Shown one piece after another: positions 34,918-43,171 of a stretch of 64,000 nucleotides of DNA. The notes under the pieces were generated by a model. The model ran no database searches. It worked only from the letters and a program-made list of their open reading frames with translations, and was not told the origin of the DNA. Origin of the DNA: Streptomyces sp. NBC_01445 (lineage in GTDB: Bacteria > Actinomycetota > Actinomycetes > Streptomycetales > Streptomycetaceae); the NCBI RefSeq assembly GCF_035918235.1, contig NZ_CP109485.1, positions 6,859,001 through 6,923,000 on the forward strand, read 5' to 3'. Position numbers and translations under genes: made by a program. Each line of letters opens with the position of its first letter. Position 1 is the stretch's first letter.

Positions 34918-36297
34918 TCAGGACGGGGCGCCGCGGTCCTCCCTGATCTGCGCGACGACGCGGGCGACCGTCTGCCGGACGGCCTCCGTCTCCGTGAGGA
35001 AGTGCCAGTAATCGGGATGGCGGCCCTCGAGAGCGGCGACGGCGCGGTCGAGGCGGGCCACGGAGTCGTCGAGGGGGCGGGCGTGCCGCGGCTCGGGCGT
35101 GCTGCGCCCCGACATGGCGAGGCGCTGCGCGTCCCGGATGGCGAACCGTGTCCGGTCGATCTCCTGCTGCGGGTCCTTCGCCACGGCGTTCAGCCGGTGC
35201 AGCCGGTCGGAGGCGGCGGACACGTCCTCGTCCGTCGTGTTCAGCAGCGCCCGCACCGTCGACAGGAGCGACGTCGCGTCCGGCCAGCGCTGCTCGTCCC
35301 GCGCCGTACGCGCCTCGGCCAGCTTCCGCTCCGCCTGCCGTACGTTCTCCGCGGCGCGCTCCGGCACATGCTGGAGGTCCTGCCAGCACTGGGCCGAGAA
35401 CCGTCTGCGCAGCTCGCTCAGGACGGGCTCTACCTGCCCGGCCCGCGTGGTCAGGGCCTGCGCGCGCGTCCGCAGCGAGACGAGGCGGCGGTCGATCTCG
35501 GCGGCGCGCTCCGGCAGCCGCTGTGCCTCGGCCCGCACGGCTTCCGCATCCCGCGCGACCCGCTCGGCGCGCTCCAGGGTCTCCGGCACGCCGTGCCGGC
35601 CCGCGCCCTGATTGAGCCGGGTGAGCTCGGGGCCGAGGGCGGCGAGGCGGGCGGCGAGACCGTCGGCCTTGAGCCCGGCGCCGCGCACGGCGTCCAGTGA
35701 GTTGCTCGCCGCGAGGAGCGCCTGCCGCGCCCGCTCGACGGCGGGGGCCAGCCGCGCCAGCTGCGTCTCGGCCTTCCCGAGCAGCGGCCCGAGGCCCTGC
35801 GAGAACCGGTCGAGGTCCAGCTTCACCTTGGTCAGCTCGTCCTTGGCCCGGCTCAGCTCGGCGCGTGCCCGCGCGGCGACCGAGGCCTCCAGGTCGTCCC
35901 GGTCGAGGTCGTGCGCGTCCACCGCGGTGATGTACTGCAGGCTGGCCTCGTCGATGCGCCGGCCGAGGTCCTCGAAGTCGGAGACGGTGCGGCGCGCGGC
36001 GGGCGAGTCGTCGACTGCCGTGATCGTCTCGATGGAGATCCGCAGATCGCGCTGGGCGGTGTCGAGTTCGTAGAACGCGGCCGCGGCGGCGTCCTTGGCG
36101 GCCTGCGCCTCCGCCCGCTGGCCCTCCCCGCGCCCGAACCAGCGCCGGGTGCCGCCCCCGGCGAACGCGGCCGGCGCCACAGCGACGGCTACGGCGACGA
36201 GAGGCAGCGGAAGCAGCACGAGCCCGAGCAGATCGCGAAGCGCGGCGCGCGGTCGCATGGACGGCGCATACGGCCGCATCGGTGGTGTCGCCGTCAC
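34918..36297 (-). CDS. membrane-anchored coiled-coil protein
   Basis: A 459-residue protein with one hydrophobic segment near residues 25-50 (LLGLVLLPLPLVAVAVAVAPAAFAGGG), then long Ala/Arg/Glu-rich helices predicted to form coiled coils over most of the remaining length. No enzymatic motif is visible. A single transmembrane helix with an elongated helical body suggests an envelope scaffold, but the family is not recognised with certainty. The GTG start has GAGAGGG 2 bases upstream. Confidence 0.75.
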   Translation of the reverse strand: MTATPPMRPYAPSMRPRAALRDLLGLVLLPLPLVAVAVAVAPAAFAGGGTRRWFGRGEGQRAEAQAAKDAAAAAFYELDTAQRDLRISIETITAVDDSPAARRTVSDFEDLGRRIDEASLQYITAVDAHDLDRDDLEASVAARARAELSRAKDELTKVKLDLDRFSQGLGPLLGKAETQLARLAPAVERARQALLAASNSLDAVRGAGLKADGLAARLAALGPELTRLNQGAGRHGVPETLERAERVARDAEAVRAEAQRLPERAAEIDRRLVSLRTRAQALTTRAGQVEPVLSELRRRFSAQCWQDLQHVPERAAENVRQAERKLAEARTARDEQRWPDATSLLSTVRALLNTTDEDVSAASDRLHRLNAVAKDPQQEIDRTRFAIRDAQRLAMSGRSTPEPRHARPLDDSVARLDRAVAALEGRHPDYWHFLTETEAVRQTVARVVAQIREDRGAPS

Positions 36298-36473
36298 TAC
36301 CCTCTCCCGTGCTGCCCTCGCCCGTGCACTCATCCGCCCTGCCCGCTGTCATTCTCCCACCGGTTAATGACGAACACACGGGCCGGATAGTTCGCTCTGG
36401 GCCCTGGGACTTTGCCGGACGATACGGGTTTGCGGGGTACCGCCACGGGCAAGGTAGGCTGTCGAATCATCCC

Positions 36474-36548
36474 GGGCGCGTAGCTCAGTGGTAGAGCGCT
36501 GCCCTTACAAGGCAGATGTCGGCGGTTCGAAACCGTCCGCGCCCACCA
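36474..36548 (+). tRNA. tRNA-Val (anticodon UAC)
   Basis: A complete cloverleaf: acceptor GGGCGCG/CGCGCCC, D stem GCTC/GAGC, anticodon stem CTGCC/GGCAG with loop CTTACAA (TAC at 36506-36508, read as Val), and T arm GGCGG-TTCGAAA-CCGTC. The discriminator is A, and CCA is encoded. TTGCGG and TAGGCT upstream (36430-36460) form a plausible promoter. The 3' half is the attachment site of the integrated element, so that half now comes partly from the element. Confidence 0.95.
36498..36547. repeat. attL: 50-bp core direct repeat, tRNA side
   Basis: Bases from the anticodon stem to the CC of the tRNA-Val 3' end are repeated exactly at 47141-47190. Flanks differ immediately outside (GCGCT versus TGGCT on the left, CCAGT versus CCTGG on the right). 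Confidence 0.95.
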
Positions 36549-36563
36549 GTCTCGGGACATGAG

Positions 36564-36607
36564 TAAGGCCCAGGTCAACCGGTGCGAATCCGGGGACCTG
36601 GGCCTTA
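36564..36607. terminator. bidirectional terminator between tRNA-Val and int
   Basis: A perfect 13-bp stem (TAAGGCCCAGGTC and complement) with an 18-base loop lies 16 bp after the tRNA and 34 bp after the int stop. It can serve both convergent genes. Confidence 0.8.
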
Positions 36608-36640
36608 GTCGTTCGCGGCCACTCTTCGGCGCCGTGCCAC

Positions 36641-37774
36641 TCACGTGCCAGATGGGCCGTGCGGTGGCCGCTTCACCTTCCTGATCTGACCGTCCACGTA
36701 GTCGGCGATCACATGGTCACGACCGTTGACGAGGTGCTGATAGATCAGCGCTGCCCGCACGGACGAGTGCCCCATGCGGTGCATCAACTCGCGCGTGGAG
36801 GCGCCGCCGGTCGCGGCGAGGGTGTTGCCGGTGTGCCGCAGGTCGTGAAAGTGGACATCGCCCAGGCCGGTCGCGGCGAGCGCGCGGAGCCAGATCCGTC
36901 GGAAGTTGTTCCGGCGCATGACGCCACCGCGGGCCCCGACGAAGACGAGCCCAGTTCGGCCGGCATCGGCGTACTCGGCCAGGTGGTGCGCCAACTCCTC
37001 TGCGAGGGAGGCCGGAAAGGCGACGGTACGGACACCGGCCGCGCTCTTTGGAGCCTTGACGATGAGGCCTTCGGCGCGCGTCTCGGCGTAGGCGCGGCGG
37101 ACGGAGACGGTATGGGCCTCCAGGTCGATGTCATGGCGCTGGAGGGCCGCCAGCTCGCCGAAGCGGAGCGCACAGAACGCCGCGAGGAGGATCAGCGCGC
37201 GGCAGTGGGGCGGAACAGCGTCGGCCAGGCGGTACACCTCCGGAACGGAGAGGAACGGCCGCTCGGTGTGCGTGACTGATCCGGCGCCTTTGATCCGGCA
37301 CGGGTTGCGCTCGATCAGTCCGTCGTCGACGGCCGTGTGCAGGATCGCGCGGAGGACTTGGTACGCCTTGGCGACGCTGGCCGCACCGACCCCCGCTTCG
37401 ATCAGGTCTGTACGCCAGCGCCGTACCTGCGGGGTGGTGATCTCCCGCAGCGGGAGATCGCTGAACGTCGGCAAGATGAATCGGTTGAGTACGACAGCGT
37501 TGCGCTCCCGCGTGGTGGCCGCATAGTCGCGGTCCTTGAACCAGTCCTCTGCGAAGTCGCCGAACGCGATCTTGACGTCAGGGTTCGTCCAGTCGCCGTC
37601 AAGGATCTTTGCCTCTTGCTTGACGAGCCAGCGGTCCGCGTCGGTCTGCGTGGCGAAAGTGTTGTCAGCCGTGCGCATCAGACCGTCAGGGCCCCGGTAG
37701 CGGGCCTGGAAGCGCCCCGAGGGCAGCTTGCGCACGGATCCGAAGCGGCGACGGCGCCCCTTGTCGTTGGGCAT
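36641..37774 (-). CDS. int: tyrosine site-specific integrase of the AICE
   Basis: A 377-residue phage-type integrase. N-terminal arm-binding and SAM-like domains cover residues 1-165. The catalytic domain has Arg204 (CALRFGELAAL), Lys243 (APKSAAGVRT), His310-x-x-Arg313 (HFHDLRHTGNT), His336 (MGHSS) and nucleophile Tyr345 (IYQH), so it looks active. It lies next to the attachment core and overlaps xis by ATGA. It catalyses integration into, and with Xis excision from, the tRNA-Val gene. Confidence 0.95.
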   Translation of the reverse strand: MPNDKGRRRRFGSVRKLPSGRFQARYRGPDGLMRTADNTFATQTDADRWLVKQEAKILDGDWTNPDVKIAFGDFAEDWFKDRDYAATTRERNAVVLNRFILPTFSDLPLREITTPQVRRWRTDLIEAGVGAASVAKAYQVLRAILHTAVDDGLIERNPCRIKGAGSVTHTERPFLSVPEVYRLADAVPPHCRALILLAAFCALRFGELAALQRHDIDLEAHTVSVRRAYAETRAEGLIVKAPKSAAGVRTVAFPASLAEELAHHLAEYADAGRTGLVFVGARGGVMRRNNFRRIWLRALAATGLGDVHFHDLRHTGNTLAATGGASTRELMHRMGHSSVRAALIYQHLVNGRDHVIADYVDGQIRKVKRPPHGPSGT

Positions 37775-37986
37775 CAGGCCACCGCCTTGAGGCGTGAGGT
37801 ACGGCAGCTGATCGGCTCCACGGTGTGCTCCGTGATGTACGCGTCCACGGCACTCTCCGGGATGCGGACATGACGGCCGACCTTCACGAAGGTGATGCGT
37901 CGCTCGGCTACCAGGCGGCGGGGGAAACGCGCCGAGGTCCCGAGCAGTTCGGCCACCTGGTCAACACTGAGGTAACGGTCCTTCAT
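37774..37986 (-). CDS. xis: excisionase, MerR-like/DNA-binding helix-turn-helix
   Basis: A 70-residue protein, MKDRYLSVDQVAELLGTSARFPRRLVAERRI..., with the AlpA/Xis-type winged helix of the excisionase family. It overlaps repSA upstream and int downstream by ATGA at both ends, as in pSAM2, where repSA, xis and int are cotranscribed. It directs Int towards excision. Confidence 0.92.
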   Translation of the reverse strand: MKDRYLSVDQVAELLGTSARFPRRLVAERRITFVKVGRHVRIPESAVDAYITEHTVEPISCRTSRLKAVA

Positions 37987-39374
37987 GCTGCGGCTCCTTC
38001 GATGGCGAGCTGGTCGCGTAGGGCTTCGCGGGCGGTTTCGCGGTTGAGCTGGAGTCCGCGAGCGATGGTGGCGGCGAGGGCGGATTCGCCGGGGGTATGG
38101 CCGTGGCCGGCGTACTGCCAGTCGGCCAGGACGAGGACGGTGTCCGGCTCGAAGTCGGGCGTATCGAGGGCTTCGCGTTCCTGTGCGGCGCGGAAGTCGG
38201 CGCGGGCCTGGCGGAGTTCGCCGAGGGTGGTCGAGTAGCGGCGGGACTTGGAGCTGAAGTGGCCGCGGAAGCCGAGCATGTGGGCCCATCCCCACAGGCG
38301 CCGGTCCGGGTACAGGCCGTCGAGGTCGCGGCATGCGGTGATCAGGCGGCGGGCGTGGTCGGGGACGCCGTGGCGGTCGAGTTCGGCGAGTTCGCCGATC
38401 CGGCGGTCGAGGGTGCCGGTGTTCTCCGCGGCCTTGGTCGCGTACTTGGCGACGTAAGAGGCGACCGCCTGCTCTGTGATGTCGGAGCCGTCTCCGAACG
38501 CTTTCACAGGTCGTACGTCGAGCTGCTTGCCCCAGCAGAAGGTTCGGGCGGGCTGGTCTGAAACGGCCGGCAGAGAGACCGAGGTGTACGAGTGCGCAGC
38601 CGCGGCGCGGATCGCGTCGGCGAGGAGGTCGACGCTGGCCCACGACGAGGGCGCAGTCTCAGGCCCATCGGGTCCGTCGAGCCGGATCACGGCGTGAAAG
38701 TGGATCGCGCCGCGTTTTTGGAACTCGGCGACCTTGCCGTATGAGAGGCGGGCCGTGTCCTTGAGTTCGCGCTGTGAGAGTCCGGCGCGGGCGGCGATCT
38801 CTCGGCGTAGCCGGTTGATGAAGCGCATCCATAGGTCGCCCGCGTGGTTGTTGAACAGGACCGCGGCGGCGTAGTCGTACGTTGCGGGGTCGAGTGCGGT
38901 GCCGAGTTCCGGCGCGTCTTCGGGATGCTGGACGCCGCAGCGGCAGCGGCCGGAGCTGGGCCGGTTGTGGACGGGTCCGAACGAGGGTGCGGTGAGGGTG
39001 GCGAAGACGCGCGGGTGTTCGCGGACCGTGGCGGGGATGTCGCGGCGGTCGTCGCCCGCGAGCCCGGCGCGGATGAGGTGGTAGGTGTCGCCCGCGTAGG
39101 TCCAGGCGCAGGAGGGGCATCGGGAGGCGCGGCGGTTGCCGCAGGCGATGCGCAGCCGTCCGCCGGGCTCACTCTCGGTGGAGTAGTGGTGCAGGGTCTG
39201 GCCGGTGGTCTTGTCCTTGGTGAGGGACCAGCCGGTGAGGTGGATCGGGTCGGCGCAGCCTCCGGTGCGGTGGATCTGGTCTTGCCAGCGGTCGAAGCCG
39301 TCCGACCCGGCCACCCTGAGGAGGTCCCCCAGGGTGATCGGGTCCAGGCCCGCGAAGGTCGCGGTGTCGGTCAT
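37983..39374 (-). CDS. repSA: RepSA-like rolling-circle replication initiator
   Basis: A 463-residue replication initiator of the AICE/pSAM2 type. An N-terminal Cys cluster (CGNRRASRCPSCAW, then CRCGVQHPED) probably binds zinc. The HUH nickase motif is HFH at residues 225-227 (GAIHFHAVIRLDG), and Tyr307 or Tyr311 in SYVAKYATK is the likely nicking residue. It lets the excised circle replicate before transfer. A double-strand origin is expected nearby but I could not assign it. Confidence 0.93.
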   Translation of the reverse strand: MTDTATFAGLDPITLGDLLRVAGSDGFDRWQDQIHRTGGCADPIHLTGWSLTKDKTTGQTLHHYSTESEPGGRLRIACGNRRASRCPSCAWTYAGDTYHLIRAGLAGDDRRDIPATVREHPRVFATLTAPSFGPVHNRPSSGRCRCGVQHPEDAPELGTALDPATYDYAAAVLFNNHAGDLWMRFINRLRREIAARAGLSQRELKDTARLSYGKVAEFQKRGAIHFHAVIRLDGPDGPETAPSSWASVDLLADAIRAAAAHSYTSVSLPAVSDQPARTFCWGKQLDVRPVKAFGDGSDITEQAVASYVAKYATKAAENTGTLDRRIGELAELDRHGVPDHARRLITACRDLDGLYPDRRLWGWAHMLGFRGHFSSKSRRYSTTLGELRQARADFRAAQEREALDTPDFEPDTVLVLADWQYAGHGHTPGESALAATIARGLQLNRETAREALRDQLAIEGAAA

Positions 39375-39559
39375 GCGCGGCCCCCGGCCAGCGTCGCGAT
39401 GCGGGCTGTGCGGGTGCCGGTGCCGTGACAGGCCGTGCAGTGGGCGGTGATGGTGCGCAGGTGTCCGTCGTGGTCGCGGCCGCCGAGGGTGATGGCGGCG
39501 GAGGCGAAGCCGTCGCAGGCCGGGCAGATTCGGGGCGTGGGGAGGGCGCGGTCGGTCAT
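39371..39559 (-). CDS. small zinc-finger-like AICE protein
   Basis: A 62-residue protein with two Cys-rich pairs (CPACDGF and CTACHGTG), similar to DnaJ-type zinc fingers. GGAAGGA lies 8 bases before the ATG, and the stop overlaps repSA by ATGA. Small proteins of this kind are common between spd and rep in Streptomyces elements. Its job is unknown; it may help replication or its control. Confidence 0.75.
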   Translation of the reverse strand: MTDRALPTPRICPACDGFASAAITLGGRDHDGHLRTITAHCTACHGTGTRTARIATLAGGRA

Positions 39560-39648
39560 GATGGGTGTTCCTTCCGGTTGAGAGATCGGGTAGGGGAACG
39601 GCTCCCGGAGCGGACGAAACTTGGCGGTAGAGGCCGCTCCGGGGCCGT

Positions 39649-39975
39649 TCAGCGGCGCCTGTGCTCTGAGGTGATCAGTGAGCGGATGACGAGCGCGCAG
39701 ATGGCGAGCGAGGCGCCGGTGATGGCGACGGCGAGGAGCATCGAGACCAGGACGGCGCCGACGACCAGGACCACGGCCGTACCGCCGCCGACGAGGGCGA
39801 GCACGGTGCCGGGCGTGAGCTGGACCGTGGGCCGGGTCGAGACCGGGGCCGGAGCGACGGGCATGGGCGCGGGGGCCGCCGGGACCTGTTGGACGACTGT
39901 GGTCGGCTCGACGACGGCGGGGTGGGTGACGAGGCCGGTCGGCTGGGGCATGGTCGGGATCTTCGGGCGGAGCAT
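39649..39975 (-). CDS. SpdD-like plasmid spread protein
   Basis: A 108-residue protein with a Pro/Val/Ala-rich N-terminal half and a long hydrophobic block (about residues 58-98, ALVGGGTAVVLVVGAVLVSMLLAVAITGA...) that can form two transmembrane helices. This fits the SpdD family of Streptomyces plasmids, which aids intramycelial spread. GGGAG precedes the ATG. Confidence 0.78.
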   Translation of the reverse strand: MLRPKIPTMPQPTGLVTHPAVVEPTTVVQQVPAAPAPMPVAPAPVSTRPTVQLTPGTVLALVGGGTAVVLVVGAVLVSMLLAVAITGASLAICALVIRSLITSEHRRR

Positions 39976-39999
39976 GGTGGATCTCCCTTCGGTGGGCGG

Positions 40000-40155
40000 T
40001 TACTTGACGGCGGTGTCGATGAGGGGGCCGAAGACGCTGTCGGCGAGGAGGTAGCCGCTGAGGAGGAGCACGGCCACGAGCCACCAGGGCGGGCGGATGA
40101 GCTTGATGCCGAGGTAGCCGACGACGATGAGGGCGAGCCAGAGCGGGACGTCCAT
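40000..40155 (-). CDS. 51-residue membrane peptide in the spd operon
   Basis: A short protein, MDVPLWLALIVVGYLGIKLIRPP..., with two hydrophobic stretches split by RPPWW, ending FGPLIDTAVK. It lies 24 bp upstream of spdD and 12 bp after the transfer-protein gene, with AGGAGG before the ATG. It is probably one of the small membrane Spd proteins that form the spread complex. Confidence 0.75.
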   Translation of the reverse strand: MDVPLWLALIVVGYLGIKLIRPPWWLVAVLLLSGYLLADSVFGPLIDTAVK

Positions 40156-40167
40156 GGCTGTGGCCTC

Positions 40168-40359
40168 CTAGTGGACGTTGCAGCGGTGGGTGCGGGCGGG
40201 GAGCTGGGCGGCGGCCTGGCTGGAGTAGTCGGAGGACCAGCCGCAGCGGTCGGCGCTGCACACGGCGGCGTGCTTGGTGTGGCCGTGGCGGTCGCGGTGG
40301 GTGCCGATCTGGACGGGGCCGATCTGCATCACGGAGTGGAAGAAGTCGCGGGCAGGCAT
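40168..40359 (-). CDS. mobile element transfer protein
   Basis: A 63-residue protein (ARDFFHSVMQIGPVQIGTHRDRHGHTKHAAVCSADRCGW) of the small soluble type annotated as mobile element transfer protein in Streptomyces AICEs. Several His and three Cys suggest metal binding. It is part of the spd operon. The biochemical role is not known. Confidence 0.8.
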   Translation of the reverse strand: MPARDFFHSVMQIGPVQIGTHRDRHGHTKHAAVCSADRCGWSSDYSSQAAAQLPARTHRCNVH

Positions 40360-40364
40360 GTCGA

Positions 40365-40547
40365 TCAGTCCTTCCGGGTGGGGTCGGGGAACTGTGCGCG
40401 GATGCTGTGTGCGGTGGCCGGGTCGGTGGTGCGCTGTGCGGCTACCTCGGCGAGGAGGTGGGCCAGGTAGGGGCGTCCGGCGGCGTGCATCTCCTGTGCG
40501 CCGTCGAGGTAGTCAGTGCTCGTCAGGCCGGCCGGGTTGTTGGTCAT
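40365..40547 (-). CDS. small AICE protein, unknown
   Basis: A 60-residue polar protein, MTNNPAGLTSTDYLDGAQEMHAAGRP... It is 5 bp upstream of the transfer-protein gene. GGAAG lies 7 bases before the ATG. I recognise no domain; the spacing and strand place it in the spd operon. Confidence 0.7.
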   Translation of the reverse strand: MTNNPAGLTSTDYLDGAQEMHAAGRPYLAHLLAEVAAQRTTDPATAHSIRAQFPDPTRKD

Positions 40548-40570
40548 CCGGGGCTTCCTTCCGGTTCTGT

Positions 40571-41230
40571 TCAGGTGAGTTGGGCGGCGATGGCGTCGGC
40601 CATCGGGGCGGGGACGCCGAGGCGGGCGCGCAGGGTGTCGGTGTCGATCGGGGTGCCGGTGCGGGTGCGGTGTTCGTCGGCGACCTTGCGGGCGTGGTCG
40701 ACCAGCGGGGCCGGAACCGGCACGGGTGCCGGGGCAGCGGCGGGCAGAGCCGGAGCCGGATCGGGCACGACGGCGGGAAGGGGTTCTGGCTCCGGAGTCG
40801 GGGCGACGCGTTCGGGCGCTACGGCCGGGGCGGATTCGGCCGGCACGACCGGTCCCGGGTCCTCGACCGCGTGAGCGGTGTGGGCGAGGAGGGTGCCGCC
40901 GAGGAAGGCGAGTGCGGGCCATCCGGCGACGCCGAAGCGCAGCCAGGCCGGAGGGTGGGCCAGGTCGAGGAATCCGGCGGTGGCGACGTTGGCGCCGAGG
41001 GAGGCGACCAGGGCGATCAGGAACCAGCACCAGGCGAGCTGGGACGGGCCGTCGCTGCGGAGTCGGCGCCAGGCGGCGACGAGCAGCAGGTCGACGCTGA
41101 TCGGGTAGGCCCACGCCTTCCATCCGTCCTGTCCGGCAGCGGCGGCAAGATCGTGCAGGTGGGCGAAGGACAGGGCCCCAGCGATCACGGCCTGTACGAG
41201 GACTGCATCCGGGCGGATCGAGCGGTTCAT
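40571..41230 (-). CDS. SpdB/DUF2637-like membrane protein
   Basis: A 219-residue protein with four hydrophobic segments in the first 120 residues (VIAGALSFAHLHDLA, YPISVDLLLVAA, WFLIALVASLGANVATAGF, WPALAFLGGTLLAHTAHA). A Pro/Ala linker follows, then a C-terminal soluble domain (DHARKVADEHRTRTGTPID...ARLGVP) that looks like a small HTH. This is the DUF2637/SpdB architecture next to tra. GGAGGTGAA precedes the ATG. Confidence 0.8.
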   Translation of the reverse strand: MNRSIRPDAVLVQAVIAGALSFAHLHDLAAAAGQDGWKAWAYPISVDLLLVAAWRRLRSDGPSQLAWCWFLIALVASLGANVATAGFLDLAHPPAWLRFGVAGWPALAFLGGTLLAHTAHAVEDPGPVVPAESAPAVAPERVAPTPEPEPLPAVVPDPAPALPAAAPAPVPVPAPLVDHARKVADEHRTRTGTPIDTDTLRARLGVPAPMADAIAAQLT

Positions 41231-41317
41231 GTCTTCACCTCCTTCGGGGAGTTCGGGCATGGCTCGGGTAGGGACCTGGCGCGAAGGCGGTCGCGCCGAC
41301 CGGGGCAAGGGGGTGAG

Positions 41318-42673
41318 CTAGGCCGCGGAGGGGACCGTCTCGGCAGCCGGGGCGGGAACTGTGGCCAGGTGCGGCAGCGTGGGCCGGAAGGCGGCGAGTT
41401 CGGGCAGATCCGGGGTGCGGTCCGCGTGCTTGTTGCAGAGGTTCACGGCCTGGCGCAGCGAGGTGTGCGGGGCGCGGATACGGGCCCAGCCGCCGGACGA
41501 GTCGCCCGTGACGGCGATGCCGGGGGCATCGGTGGGGATCTGGATCGCGGCGAGGACGGCGTCCGGGGCGATGTCGCCGAAAGCCATGTTCGCCGAGGAC
41601 TCGTCGTTGACGCGGTGTGCGGTCCGTCCGGTGAGCTGGGCGCGGAGCATCGTGATGCCCTTGCCGAGTTCGGAGCCGAAGCGCTGGCCGCAGATCTCCA
41701 GATAGATGCCGGCAGCCCGGCCGAGCTGGGCCAGGCGGGCCAGGGACGTGATGATCTGGTCCCGGCGCTTCTCCTCGGCCTTGGTGGCGAAGAGTGCGAG
41801 TTCGGCGACCTCGTCGACCAGGACCACGATAGGCACGGGGCGCAGGTCGTCGGGCAGGTGCCAGATGTCGGAGGCGATCTCTTCGTCCGGGGTGTCCGCG
41901 GTGATGCGCTGGTGAGCGCGGATGAGCTGGTAGACGTCCTCCATGTGCGTCACGAGCGCGTCGAGCAGGTCGGCGGCGGTGTCGGGGTTGTCGGCCAGCG
42001 CGGAGAAGCGGCGGGCCAGCGGGAAGAGTTCAACGCCCTGCTTGCAGTCGATGCCGACCAGGGCCACATCACGCGAGGCGAGCCCGGCGACGAGGTTGCG
42101 CTGATAGACGGACTTGCCGGACTCGGTGGCGCCGAGAGTGAGCGCGTGCGGGACGGCACGGTAGTCGCGGTAGTGCACGGCACCGTCCTCGCGCAGGGCG
42201 ACCGGGATGCGCATCGGCGCCGGGTCGGTCTTGGCGGGCATCTGCACCCGCTTAAGCACGTCGTAACCGGTCATCCGCAACTCGACCACGCCAGAGCGCA
42301 ATTCACGGGACGTGACCCCGTACATGGCGAACGAGTGGCGAAGCCGGTCGGTGGCCGCGGCGACGTCGAAGGCGTCCTGCCCGGGGCGGAGCTTGAGCCG
42401 TAAGACCAGGCCAGTCCGGGTCGGGCGGATGCGCAGGATGCGCGGGGCGCGGGAGTTGGGGACTGGGCGGTTCGCCATCCGGGCCAGCGTCAGGCGCCAA
42501 TGGGAGGGCGGGACCGTGAGGCCGCAGGCGTCCATGACCGAGGTGTAGCGGACGGCGACTCGCAGAGCGGCGAGGGTGACCCCGAAGGACATCCAGTACC
42601 AGGCGGGGCGCCGCCACCGCAGGAGCACTGCGGCAGCGACGACCACCAGGAGAGCGACCGTGTAGCCGGTCAT
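41318..42673 (-). CDS. traSA: FtsK/SpoIIIE-type DNA translocase (TraSA-like)
   Basis: A 451-residue single-protein conjugation motor of the Streptomyces TraB/TraSA class. It has one or two N-terminal membrane segments (VALLVVVAAAVLL), Walker A GATESGKS at 181-188 and Walker B IVVLVDE with Asp287-Glu288. It moves double-stranded DNA into the recipient hypha, unlike relaxase systems. A C-terminal winged helix that would bind clt repeats is probably the region after residue 380, but it is short. It is 2 bp from the SCO3933-type gene. Confidence 0.93.
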   Translation of the reverse strand: MTGYTVALLVVVAAAVLLRWRRPAWYWMSFGVTLAALRVAVRYTSVMDACGLTVPPSHWRLTLARMANRPVPNSRAPRILRIRPTRTGLVLRLKLRPGQDAFDVAAATDRLRHSFAMYGVTSRELRSGVVELRMTGYDVLKRVQMPAKTDPAPMRIPVALREDGAVHYRDYRAVPHALTLGATESGKSVYQRNLVAGLASRDVALVGIDCKQGVELFPLARRFSALADNPDTAADLLDALVTHMEDVYQLIRAHQRITADTPDEEIASDIWHLPDDLRPVPIVVLVDEVAELALFATKAEEKRRDQIITSLARLAQLGRAAGIYLEICGQRFGSELGKGITMLRAQLTGRTAHRVNDESSANMAFGDIAPDAVLAAIQIPTDAPGIAVTGDSSGGWARIRAPHTSLRQAVNLCNKHADRTPDLPELAAFRPTLPHLATVPAPAAETVPSAA

Positions 42674-42675
42674 GA

Positions 42676-43032
42676 TCAGGCCGCCTTCGGCTTCGAAGCA
42701 CCCGCGACGAGCGAAGTCACGGCCACCGCGCGGAACGAGATGCCATGCCGCTTGCCGTTGCCGAAGTCGTTCTCCCACGGCCGGGCGATCAGCCCAGTGA
42801 GGCCGACCGGGGTGCCCATCTGAAGCTCACCGGTGATACCCGGCTCCGGAACGGTCACCGACAGGATCTCGACCTCGTCGTTGACCGCGAACATCACGTC
42901 CACGACGAACAAGGTCGCGCCGGTCTCGACGTCCTGAGCGAGTTCGCCGGTCCGGCGGTCCTTGACCTTGGGCTGCGGGGACTTGGCCACCATCACGGTG
43001 GCGGTGGAGGTGTCGACGGGGATCTGACGCAC
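42676..43032 (-). CDS. SCO3933-family regulatory protein
   Basis: A 118-residue protein (IPVDTSTATVMVAKSPQPKVKDRRTGELA...) of the family found directly before traSA in Streptomyces AICEs. It has mostly beta-type sequence and no HTH that I can see. The GTG start has GGAG 9 bases upstream. The gene follows the operator region and is first in the long transfer-replication operon, so the operators in front of it probably control all the genes to int. Confidence 0.8.
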   Translation of the reverse strand: MRQIPVDTSTATVMVAKSPQPKVKDRRTGELAQDVETGATLFVVDVMFAVNDEVEILSVTVPEPGITGELQMGTPVGLTGLIARPWENDFGNGKRHGISFRAVAVTSLVAGASKPKAA

Positions 43033-43043
43033 AGCGGATCACT

Positions 43044-43122
43044 CCTCTATAGAGGCTGGACTCCGTCACTCATGTACATGAGTGACATGAAGAAGAGTGC
43101 ATCACTCCTATACATGAGTCAA
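43044..43122. promoter_or_regulatory. KorSA-type operators before the transfer operon
   Basis: A perfect 22-bp palindrome lies at 43065-43086 (half-site GTCACTCATGT). A second, weaker copy at 43101-43122 matches 17 of 22 positions. A separate exact palindrome, CCTCTATAGAGG, is at 43044-43055. They lie just upstream of the SCO3933-type gene. KorSA of pSAM2 is a GntR repressor that binds such sites. Confidence 0.75.
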
Positions 43123-43171
43123 CCCGCCGCGACGAACAAGTCACGGCGGGCTGCAGAGAGTTGAGTGTGCG

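Noticed and set aside
34163..36379. 738-residue minus frame
   Set aside because: It joins the DUF4383 gene to an out-of-frame reading of the coiled-coil gene; only the last 218 residues are real.
40274..42403. 709-residue plus frame in the AICE
   Set aside because: Antisense to spdB and traSA; Gly/Arg-rich shadow without a domain.
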